Source: Clostridia bacterium (lineage in GTDB: Bacteria > Bacillota > Clostridia > Christensenellales > Aristaeellaceae). From it: 7,312 bases of DNA. The stretch spans positions 1 to 7,312 of the forward strand of contig CAAEEC010000425.1 in assembly GCA_900754755.1 (NCBI GenBank), given 5' to 3'. The position numbers and the translations under genes were made by a program. Of this stretch, positions 1 to 5,606 are shown piece by piece (position 1 is the stretch's first letter; the number at the start of each line of letters is the position of its first letter). Below the pieces are notes generated by a model, which worked only from the letters and a program-made list of their open reading frames with translations, had not been told where the DNA came from and did no database searches.

Positions 1-1
1 A

Positions 2-238
2 AACTACCTTTCCAGCATCGTGCGGGAGGAAACGGGCGAAGCGTTTAAGGCGTATTGCGAGCGTTTGCGCATCAACCGCGCGTGCGAGTTGTTCCGCCAG
101 GGCGCGGGCATCCAGGAAGCGTGCGAACGCTCCGGCTTTTCTTCCGCCACCACCTTTCGCCGCACCTTCAAAAAGATCGTGGGCATCACGCCTTCCGAAT
201 ATCTGGAAGGCTTGTACGAAGGGGAAGATGAGCCCTAA
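2..238 (+). CDS. AraC-family transcriptional regulator, C-terminal DNA-binding domain (5' end outside window)
   Basis: The frame is open from the first full codon of the window and ends at TAA 236-238, giving 78 residues of the C-terminal part of an AraC/XylS-type activator. It begins inside the first helix-turn-helix (NYLSSIVREETGEAF, then the linker helix AYCERLRINRACELF). It continues through the second helix-turn-helix (GIQEACERSGFSSATTFRRTFKK) and ends with the family hallmark GITPSEY. The residues after that (LEGLYEGEDEP) form a short acidic tail. A GTG at 20 could pose as a start, but the homology clearly runs upstream of it, so it is internal. The effector-binding N-terminal domain cannot be seen, so the inducer and targets are unknown. 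The gene points toward metN, 160 bases away. Whether it controls that operon cannot be told from the sequence. Confidence 0.9.
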   Translation, partial: NYLSSIVREETGEAFKAYCERLRINRACELFRQGAGIQEACERSGFSSATTFRRTFKKIVGITPSEYLEGLYEGEDEP

Positions 239-262
239 GAAAAGCCTTCTCCTCCCAAACGG

Positions 263-289
263 CATCCGCCATCCGCCGCGCGCCATCCG
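263..289. repeat. Three direct copies of CATCCG in the araC–metN gap
   Basis: CATCCG occurs at 263-268, 270-275 and 284-289, so the starts are 7 and 14 bases apart. The last two copies extend to GCCATCCG (268-275 and 282-289). The cluster ends about 40 bases upstream of the metN -35 box, a usual place for activator sites such as the direct repeats read by AraC proteins. It is short and in GC-rich sequence, so chance is a real alternative. The rest of 239-320 shows nothing I can assign. Confidence 0.3.
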
Positions 290-320
290 TCCCTTTCGCG
301 AATCCCCTGCGATTTAACCG

Positions 321-364
321 TTATGCGTATTGAAGAAACGCGCGCAATATGATACAATACATAA
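321..364. repeat. Imperfect inverted repeat spanning the metN promoter
   Basis: The left arm TTATGcgTATTG (321-332) matches the reverse complement of the right arm CAATACATAA (355-364) if two bases (cg) are bulged. The inner six bases GTATTG (327-332) and CAATAC (355-360) pair perfectly. The arms lie on the -35 and -10 boxes, with inner six-base centres 28 bases apart, just under three helical turns. This could be an operator for a dimeric regulator. It resembles no operator I can name. Confidence 0.35.
330..358 (+). promoter_or_regulatory. Predicted sigma-A promoter of metNIQ
   Basis: A -35 box TTGAAG (330-335) and a -10 box TACAAT (353-358) are separated by the ideal 17 bases. TG at 350-351 followed by one base makes an extended -10 element. 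Transcription would begin near 365, leaving a leader of about 33 bases before the metN start. That is too short for a SAM riboswitch or a T-box. The sequence is AT-rich against a GC-rich background, which supports the call. Confidence 0.7.
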
Positions 365-382
365 AATTGACGAATATCAACC

Positions 383-400
383 GGGAGGGACGGCGCATTG
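383..400 (+). promoter_or_regulatory. Ribosome binding site that fixes the TTG start of metN
   Basis: GGGAGGG at 383-389 lies 8 bases before TTG 398-400. No ATG or GTG in this frame sits at a suitable distance from it. The encoded start MIVIEDAYKTF aligns with the usual beginning of MetN ATPases, so TTG is taken as the start codon. Confidence 0.75.
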
Positions 401-1432
401 ATCGTCATAGAGGATGCTTATAAAACCTTTGAAAGCGGCGCGCGCAAGGTGGACGCCGTGCGCGGCGTGAGCCTCACGATCCAGGATGGGGAAATCTTCG
501 GCGTGATCGGCTACAGCGGCGCGGGCAAATCCACGCTGATCCGCCTGATCAACCTGTTGGAGCGGCCCACCTCCGGGCGAATCTTTGTGAACGGCCAGGA
601 GCTCACCGCCCTCGCGCCCAAAGAACTGCGCCAGGCGCGGCGCAAGATCGGCATGATTTTCCAGCACTTCAACCTGATGAAATCGCGCACCGTGTATTCC
701 AACGTGGCCTATCCCCTGCGCGGCTCCCCTCTCTCCAAAGAAGAACGGCGCGACAAAGTGATGAACCTGCTCAAGCTCGTGGGCCTGGAGGAAAAGGCGC
801 TGGCCTATCCGTCGCAGCTTTCCGGCGGGCAAAAGCAGCGCGTGGCCATCGCCCGCGCGCTGGCGAACGATCCCACAGTGCTCTTGTGCGACGAGGCCAC
901 CAGCGCGCTGGATCCGCAAACCACGCAGGACATTTTGCGCCTGCTGCGCGATGTGAACCGCAAGCTGGGCATCACCATCGTGCTCATCACGCACGAAATC
1001 GCCGTGGTGAAGGAAATCTGCACGCGCCTGGCGGTGATGGACGCGGGCCGCGTGGTGGAAGAGGGCGCGATTTACGACGTGTTCTCCCAGCCCAAGGCGG
1101 AGCTCACCCAGCGGTTCATTCGCACCACGAACAACCTCGCCCGCTTCGAGGAATTGCTCGCCACCGCGCCGGATTCGCTGAACCTCAAGCCAGGGGACGT
1201 GATCGCGCAGATGGAATTCCACGGCGGCTCGGCCGGGCACGCGCTGGTCTCCACGCTTTCGCGCGAATACGGCGTCGACATCAGCATCGTGTTTGGCAAC
1301 ATCGATATTTTGCAAGCCACGCCGCTGGGCACGCTGATTGTGATCTTCCGCGGCCCGGTGGATCAGCTGCAAAAGGCGCTGCTCGCGGCGGAAAAGAGCG
1401 AAGTTCAGGTGGAGGTGTTGCGCCGTGTATGA
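398..1432 (+). CDS. metN: Methionine ABC transporter ATP-binding protein MetN
   Basis: This is the ATPase of the MetNIQ importer for D- and L-methionine. It works as a cytoplasmic homodimer bound to MetI. At 344 residues it is full length. All ABC motifs are present: Walker A GYSGAGKST (38-46), Q-loop Q89 in IFQHFNL, signature LSGGQKQR (141-148), Walker B VLLCDE (161-166), D-loop SALD (169-172) and switch histidine H199 in ITHE. Residues from about 265 to the end form the NIL domain found in MetN. In this family the domain binds methionine in the cytoplasm and inhibits transport when the cell is replete, so feedback control is probably kept here. The start is TTG behind a strong ribosome binding site. 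The gene is first in the operon and its TGA overlaps the start of metI by 8 bases, which points to translational coupling. Confidence 0.97.
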   Translation: MIVIEDAYKTFESGARKVDAVRGVSLTIQDGEIFGVIGYSGAGKSTLIRLINLLERPTSGRIFVNGQELTALAPKELRQARRKIGMIFQHFNLMKSRTVYSNVAYPLRGSPLSKEERRDKVMNLLKLVGLEEKALAYPSQLSGGQKQRVAIARALANDPTVLLCDEATSALDPQTTQDILRLLRDVNRKLGITIVLITHEIAVVKEICTRLAVMDAGRVVEEGAIYDVFSQPKAELTQRFIRTTNNLARFEELLATAPDSLNLKPGDVIAQMEFHGGSAGHALVSTLSREYGVDISIVFGNIDILQATPLGTLIVIFRGPVDQLQKALLAAEKSEVQVEVLRRV

Positions 1433-2102
1433 ATTTTTGCAAACCATCATGCCCAACGTGGTGAAGACCGCGCCGGAGTTGTGGGAATGTTTTCTGGAGA
1501 CCATCACCATGGTGGGCGTTTCGGCGCTGATCAGCGCGGCCTTTGGCATCGTGTTCGGCGTGGTGCTGGTGGTAACGCAGCCGGGCAACATCCTGGAAAA
1601 CCGCTGGATTTTCGGCATCCTGGATAAAATCATCAACGTGTTCCGCGCCATCCCCTTTGTGATTTTGATCGCGCTGTTGATGCCGCTCACGCGCCTGATC
1701 GTGGGCACGTCCATCGGCACGAAGGGCGCCATTTTCCCGCTGGTGGTGGGCACGGTTCCCTTCTTTTCGCGCCAGATCCACGCTGCGCTGTGCGAAATCG
1801 ATCCCGGCACGGTGGAGGCGGCGAAGTCCATGGGCAGCAGCCCGGTGGGCATCATCTGCCGCGTGTACCTGCGCGAAGGCCTGCCCGGGATGATCCGCGG
1901 CGCGGCCATCACCATCGTGAACCTGTTCGCGCTCTCCGCCATGGCGGGCTGCGTGGGCGGCGGCGGCTTGGGAGATTATGCCATCCGCTACGGTTTCCAG
2001 CGCTACCAGACCGACGCGACCATCGTCACCGTGATTATTCTTCTTGTGCTGATCACGATTGTGCAATCCATTGGCAATCTGCTCACGCGCAAGATGCAAT
2101 AA
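1425..2102 (+). CDS. metI: Methionine ABC transporter permease MetI
   Basis: This is the membrane subunit of the methionine importer. Two copies form the channel that accepts substrate from MetQ and is driven by MetN. It has 225 residues, close to the usual 215-225. About five hydrophobic membrane segments are seen, at roughly 27-50, 66-90, 103-120, 155-176 and 198-220. The cytoplasmic EAA loop that docks on the ATPase is clear at 131-155 (EAAKSMGSSPVGIICRVYLR, then EGLPG). The glycine-rich AGCVGGGGLGDYAIRYGFQR at 174-193 is typical of MetI. The GTG start at 1425 is preceded by GGAGGTG (1411-1417) at 7 bases. It lies inside the last codons of metN, so the two proteins are probably made in step. 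Confidence 0.96.
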   Translation: MYEFLQTIMPNVVKTAPELWECFLETITMVGVSALISAAFGIVFGVVLVVTQPGNILENRWIFGILDKIINVFRAIPFVILIALLMPLTRLIVGTSIGTKGAIFPLVVGTVPFFSRQIHAALCEIDPGTVEAAKSMGSSPVGIICRVYLREGLPGMIRGAAITIVNLFALSAMAGCVGGGGLGDYAIRYGFQRYQTDATIVTVIILLVLITIVQSIGNLLTRKMQ

Positions 2103-2129
2103 TAGATTCCACTCAAGGAGGCCATTGTT

Positions 2130-3053
2130 ATGAAAAAGATTCTCGCCTGGGTTCTCGCCATTTCCCTGCTGCTGTGCGGCGCGGCGTTCGCTGAAGAGGC
2201 GGAGGAAGTGCATGTAAAAGTCGGCGTCGTGGGCGAAAACAACGAGCAGTGGGAGCAGGTGATCATCCCCACGCTGGCCGAAGAAGGCATCATCATCGAA
2301 CTGGTGAAGTTCAGCGACTACATCATCCCCAACCAGGCGCTGGCGCAGGGCGAAATTGATATGAACGCCTTCCAGCACTACGATTTCATGAACAACTGGA
2401 ACGAGGAGAACAGCGCGGCCTACGGCGTCACCCTGGTGGGCCTGTGCGATACGCTGATCGCCCCGCTGTGCATCTATTCCGATAAGATCACCTCGCTGGA
2501 CGAACTGAAGGAAGGCGACCAGATCGCCATCATGAACGACGTGGTGAACGAGGCGCGCGCGCTGCGCATGCTGGCCAGCACCGGCCTGATCACCCTTTCC
2601 GAGGATTCCACCGAACTGGCCACCGTGGCGGACATTGCGGAAAATCCGCTGGGCCTGGAGTTCGTGGAGATGGAAGCTGCCCTCACCCCCACGGCCATGA
2701 AGGATCCGGCCATCGCCATCGCTTTCCTGAACGGCACCCACGCCAAGGACGCGGGCCTCACCAACGACCAGGCTCTGCTGGTGGAAGAATTCGATTTTGA
2801 CGACGAGAGCATGCACGGCATCGTGAACAACATCGCCGTGCGCGCCGATGACATCGACAATCCGGTCTACCAGCGCATCGCGGAAGTCTATCAGTCCGAT
2901 GAAGTGCGCGCCCTGTTCGATACCGTGTACGCGGGCGTGTATCTCCCGGCCTGGGAAGCGGCGGACGAAACCACCGAAGCCACGGACGAGGCGACCGAAG
3001 CGGCGGATGAAGCGGCGGACGAAGCCGAAACCGAGGAGCCCGCGGCGGAATAA
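2130..3053 (+). CDS. metQ: Methionine-binding protein MetQ (NlpA family) with acidic C-terminal tail
   Basis: This is the extracytoplasmic binding protein that delivers methionine to MetNI. The ATG start has AAGGAGG (2115-2121) 8 bases upstream, and the gene follows metI by 27 bases. The NlpA/MetQ core is clear: VKFSDYIIPNQALAQGEID (59-77), the FQH motif at 81-83, an ND..N..R segment at 136-143 and the GIVNNIAVR strand at 230-238. Y64, H83, R143 and an Asn at 232-234 fall where the family keeps its methionine contacts. The segment usually IPND reads IMND here. The export signal is odd: the only cysteine, C16, sits in LLLC, a poor lipobox, while AFA (19-21) followed by EEAEE is a good signal peptidase I site. 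The protein may therefore be released rather than lipid-anchored. Residues 276-307 form a tail of Ala, Thr, Asp and Glu (14 of the last 31 acidic), making it about 30 residues longer than usual MetQ. Confidence 0.94.
   Translation: MKKILAWVLAISLLLCGAAFAEEAEEVHVKVGVVGENNEQWEQVIIPTLAEEGIIIELVKFSDYIIPNQALAQGEIDMNAFQHYDFMNNWNEENSAAYGVTLVGLCDTLIAPLCIYSDKITSLDELKEGDQIAIMNDVVNEARALRMLASTGLITLSEDSTELATVADIAENPLGLEFVEMEAALTPTAMKDPAIAIAFLNGTHAKDAGLTNDQALLVEEFDFDDESMHGIVNNIAVRADDIDNPVYQRIAEVYQSDEVRALFDTVYAGVYLPAWEAADETTEATDEATEAADEAADEAETEEPAAE
2955..3026 (+). repeat. Short in-frame repeats encoding the acidic tail of MetQ
   Basis: The 12-base unit GAAGCGGCGGAY (encoding EAAD) occurs at 2955-2966, 2997-3008 and 3009-3020, the last two in tandem. 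Degenerate variants (GACGAAACC, GACGAGGCG, GACGAAGCC) fill the gaps. The repeats sit beyond the end of the conserved MetQ fold. They look like repeat expansion that lengthened the protein without breaking the frame, and the array could change in length by slippage. Confidence 0.7.
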
Positions 3054-3076
3054 GGCATTCCCTTCGCACTTCTAAA

Positions 3077-3123
3077 AAATGGCCCCGGCCCCAGGGTGAT
3101 CAACCTGGCGGCCGGGGCCATTT
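3077..3123. terminator. Bidirectional intrinsic terminator between metQ and the convergent gene
   Basis: AAATGGCCCCGGCC (3077-3090) pairs perfectly with GGCCGGGGCCATTT (3110-3123). Inside, CCAGG (3091-3095) pairs with CCTGG (3104-3108), leaving one bulged C at 3109 and an 8-base loop. Read rightward after metQ, the stem is followed by TTTCTG, a short U-tract. Read leftward after the minus-strand gene, it is followed by an unbroken run of six T (complement of 3074-3079). It should therefore stop transcription from both sides, better on the minus strand. It lies 23 bases after the metQ stop and 13 bases after the stop of the opposite gene. Confidence 0.9.
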
Positions 3124-3136
3124 CTGTAGTCCATTC

Positions 3137-5386
3137 TCAATTGTAATAGTAAGCGGGGGTTCCCGTGTAGGGCGTGGTGGACGGGCCCATCAGGGCTTCC
3201 ACCACTTTTTCATCCGCAATGCCCAGGCTGGCGGTGGAAACCGAAACGTCCACCAGAGCGTGGTCCAGTTGCAGGCGCTTCACCGCCTCATAGGTCAGGC
3301 GGTTGTAAATCCCGCTGGTCGTCACCTTGTTCGAAAGGTAGTTCAGGCTGATCAGGCGCTGCTGCAGCAGGGAGATGATGTCGTAATCCGACCAATCGCC
3401 CGCCAGCATGGCGCGCACGCAGCCCAGCATGGTGTTTTTCTGCGCGTCGGTGAGGAAGGAGGGCGCGGAAGATACGCCGCTGGCGAACAGCGCGGCCTGC
3501 GTGTTCGCCCCCAGGATTCCATCCACGCTCAAGCCGTTTTCATATTGGAAATCGCGGATGGCCTGCGCGGTCAAATCGTCGAGCGTGCCGGTGAGCGCGT
3601 CCGGGCGCAAATAGCCCAGCGAGGAAAGCTGGAGTTGCGCGCTGAGGATGCGTTCGTCGGTTTCCCCGGCGAAGTGGTCGGTGTAGCCCTCGTACTGCGG
3701 CGCGTATTCCGAATAGAGCTGGCGTTGCAATTCCGCCGTGGCCACGCCCGTTTCGCTCACGCCCAGTTGCCGCTGGAAGCGTTTTACCGCCGCCACGGTA
3801 TCGCTATTGTAATTGCTCGAGGCGCTGGCCGAGGTGTAATAGAGTTCGCGCAGGCGCGCGTTGAGCTTTTTCACCATCGTGCCGGAATCGCCGTCGCGCA
3901 GTTCGATATAGGTGTTGCAGGTGGGCGCGGCGCTGGAATACAGGTGCGTGAGCATGGCTTCGTCGGCCACGCCGGTTTCCCGGAACCCGTTTTGCGCCTG
4001 GTACGCCTTCACCGCGTCTTCCGTGCGCGCGCCAAAGATGCCGTCCGCCGCGTCGGCCAGATACTGCTTATCGCGCAGGCGCTGCTGCATCTTGCGCACG
4101 TTGGTACCCCGGTCGCCGTTTTCCAGCGTATCGTACAGGTTGAGCGCGGGAATCGAAGTGGTGAAAATTTTCTTCTGGAATTCCACGCTGGCCACGCCGT
4201 CTTCCTGCATACCCAGATCGCCCTGCAAGAGCTCCACGGCTTCTTCGGTGAGCGGGCCATAAATCCCGTCCGCCTCGTCCACCAGATACTTCAAATCGAT
4301 CAGCCTCTGTTGCAAGCGCATCACCGCCGCCCCTTCGTCGCCCCGGGATAGCTGGGTATACTCTTCCGCGCTGGCGGGCGTTGCGGGCGGCGCGGCCGTT
4401 TCTTCCACCGCCACCGCCGTCACAAACAGGCGCACGCCCATCTCTTCATCATATACCAGCACATTGCCCGCCGCGTATGCCAGCGAAGGCTGCGCCAAAT
4501 CGTATGCCGCCAGGGAGGCGACTTGCTCCTGCTGCTTGGTGGCCACGGTGTACGATTTCAGCACGCCATCCTGCCCAATCCAATACATCACGCCGTCATG
4601 GGCCAGCATGCGCTCCGAGGAAATCGCCAAAAACGGGCCCTGTTCCATGGCCATGCGCAAAATGGGATCGTATTGGTAGAGCATGTAGACGCTTTCCTGC
4701 TGCGTCACGTAATAGAGCATATCCGCGGCTTCGTCATAGGCCAGGGCAACCGCCTGCTGCGCCAGAAGCCTCACATCGCTTTCGCCCGCGTGGCGGACGA
4801 GCAACATGCCATCCGGGCTTTCGAGGATTTCAAAGCCATCGCCGCACAGCGTATACGTCATGCCCTGCTCCGTTTCCGGCACGCTGAGCATGCCGATGCC
4901 CGGCAGATAGAGCGAATCGGTTCCGCCGGCAGTCACCACCAGGCCTTCCTGCGAAGCCTGCAAGCGCTCCACCGCCACATCCACCGAATGCCCCGCCAGC
5001 GTAGTGGGAACCGCCTGGATTTGCGTGGGCTGCGCCTCCGTCACATAGAACACGCCATTTTCCCCGGGCTGAAAAACCGCAAACAGCACGTTTTCCGCCA
5101 CGACGGTCGCTTCCGGCGCGCTCACATCCATTTGCATCAGCGTGTACGTAGGCGTGCCATCGGCCAGCGCTTCCCCGAGCAGCAGATAATACGCTATGTT
5201 GCCGCTGGCCCCCAGCACCTGCGTGGCCAGCGCGGTTTCCAGCGGCGCTACGGCGCCGTCCAAGGTCAGTTGGTTGTTTTCCCCAATGTATACCTCGCCC
5301 GCGTCCGTTTGCGCCGCCATATCCGCGCACGCGCCGTTGACCAACAGCATACCCGCGCACAACAGCGCCCAAAATTTTCTTCGCAT
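3137..5386 (-). CDS. Exported protein with propeller-like N-terminal region and five peptidoglycan-binding repeats
   Basis: This is a 749-residue secreted protein, probably bound to the cell wall. The start ATG at 5386 has AAGGGG 8 bases upstream. A signal peptide covers about residues 1-21, with likely cleavage after ACA, before DMAAQ. Residues 30-325 are a run of short beta strands with repeated YY and VMYWIGQDG-like segments, resembling a beta-propeller, with no catalytic motif I can recognise. An Ala/Pro/Glu linker follows (328-343). Then come PG_binding_1-type repeats at about 346-408, 420-483, 496-558, 577-635 and 668-733. Each carries parts of the pattern G..V..LQ.RL..L.YL…DGI.G..T..AV..FQ. 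The first two are the best copies, while the third and fifth have altered loops. The C-terminus is Thr/Tyr-rich (TTPYTGTPAYYYN). No hydrolase, transpeptidase or sortase signal is seen, so a binding, scaffolding or sensing role is more likely than an enzymatic one. I cannot give a gene name. Confidence 0.88.
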   Translation of the reverse strand: MRRKFWALLCAGMLLVNGACADMAAQTDAGEVYIGENNQLTLDGAVAPLETALATQVLGASGNIAYYLLLGEALADGTPTYTLMQMDVSAPEATVVAENVLFAVFQPGENGVFYVTEAQPTQIQAVPTTLAGHSVDVAVERLQASQEGLVVTAGGTDSLYLPGIGMLSVPETEQGMTYTLCGDGFEILESPDGMLLVRHAGESDVRLLAQQAVALAYDEAADMLYYVTQQESVYMLYQYDPILRMAMEQGPFLAISSERMLAHDGVMYWIGQDGVLKSYTVATKQQEQVASLAAYDLAQPSLAYAAGNVLVYDEEMGVRLFVTAVAVEETAAPPATPASAEEYTQLSRGDEGAAVMRLQQRLIDLKYLVDEADGIYGPLTEEAVELLQGDLGMQEDGVASVEFQKKIFTTSIPALNLYDTLENGDRGTNVRKMQQRLRDKQYLADAADGIFGARTEDAVKAYQAQNGFRETGVADEAMLTHLYSSAAPTCNTYIELRDGDSGTMVKKLNARLRELYYTSASASSNYNSDTVAAVKRFQRQLGVSETGVATAELQRQLYSEYAPQYEGYTDHFAGETDERILSAQLQLSSLGYLRPDALTGTLDDLTAQAIRDFQYENGLSVDGILGANTQAALFASGVSSAPSFLTDAQKNTMLGCVRAMLAGDWSDYDIISLLQQRLISLNYLSNKVTTSGIYNRLTYEAVKRLQLDHALVDVSVSTASLGIADEKVVEALMGPSTTPYTGTPAYYYN

Positions 5387-5425
5387 ATTTTTCGCCCCTT
5401 TCCTAAGCGTAGCTACCCTTTAGAC

Positions 5426-5437
5426 GCGGCGCGCCGC
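5426..5437. repeat. 12-base perfect palindrome upstream of the minus-strand cell-wall gene
   Basis: GCGGCGCGCCGC reads the same on both strands. It lies 40 bases upstream of the start of the minus-strand gene, where an operator or a leader hairpin could sit. No convincing -35/-10 pair for that gene could be found in 5387-5606. In such GC-rich sequence the palindrome may be incidental. Confidence 0.3.
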
Positions 5438-5553
5438 ACCCATGTTCCAGTTTTGGGCAAAAAATCCTTCCTCCCTCCGCGTAAAATTGGCGCAAACCGC
5501 GGCTTATATGGCCCATTTGCCGCTGGAAGTTTGCCCGTTCGCCGCGCAACCTG

Positions 5554-5582
5554 TTGCCAAGCCCGGCAAAATGTGTTACACT
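5554..5582 (+). promoter_or_regulatory. Predicted sigma-A promoter of fhs
   Basis: TTGCCA (5554-5559) and TACACT (5577-5582) are separated by 17 bases, and TG at 5574-5575 adds an extended -10. Transcription would start near 5589, leaving a leader of about 18 bases that holds little more than the ribosome binding site AAGGAGGT (5593-5600). A small inverted repeat, TTGCC (5554-5558) with GGCAA (5565-5569), covers the -35 box and could be a regulator site. No riboswitch can fit in the leader. Confidence 0.65.
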
Positions 5583-5606
5583 AATATCCATGAAGGAGGT
5601 CGAATT

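Noticed and set aside
20..238. GTG at 20 as the true start of a small DNA-binding protein
   Set aside because: AraC-type homology continues upstream to the window edge, so the gene is simply cut by the window.
206..249. GAAGGCTT (206-213) and AAGCCTTC (242-249) as a terminator hairpin for the AraC-type gene
   Set aside because: The 28-base loop, partly inside the coding region, and the lack of a following T-run make an intrinsic terminator unlikely.
377..1942. 521-codon open frame on the minus strand opposite metN and metI
   Set aside because: It is rich in Arg, His, Met and Pro with no recognisable domain and lies opposite two certain genes. It is explained by high GC at third positions.
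2101..2129. A separate promoter for metQ in the metI–metQ gap
   Set aside because: The 27-base gap is filled by the ribosome binding site and shows no promoter boxes, so metQ is read with metNI.
1281..2816. 511-codon open frame on the minus strand opposite metI and metQ
   Set aside because: It has His/Gln/Arg/Asp-rich composition typical of an antisense shadow, no motif, and overlaps a well-supported operon.
3260..4351. 363-codon plus-strand frame opposite the peptidoglycan-binding protein
   Set aside because: The repeated HARFAHAQ-like sequence mirrors the coding repeats on the other strand, and no domain is seen.
4523..5584. 353-codon plus-strand frame running into the fhs promoter
   Set aside because: It is an antisense shadow with His/Arg/Gln-rich composition. 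It lacks a ribosome binding site and covers a promoter and the signal-peptide region of the real gene.
5442..5606. 55-codon in-frame extension upstream of fhs
   Set aside because: It contains the predicted promoter and ribosome binding site of fhs, and the family begins at the MPSDIEIA methionine. The ATG at 5442 has no suitable ribosome binding site.
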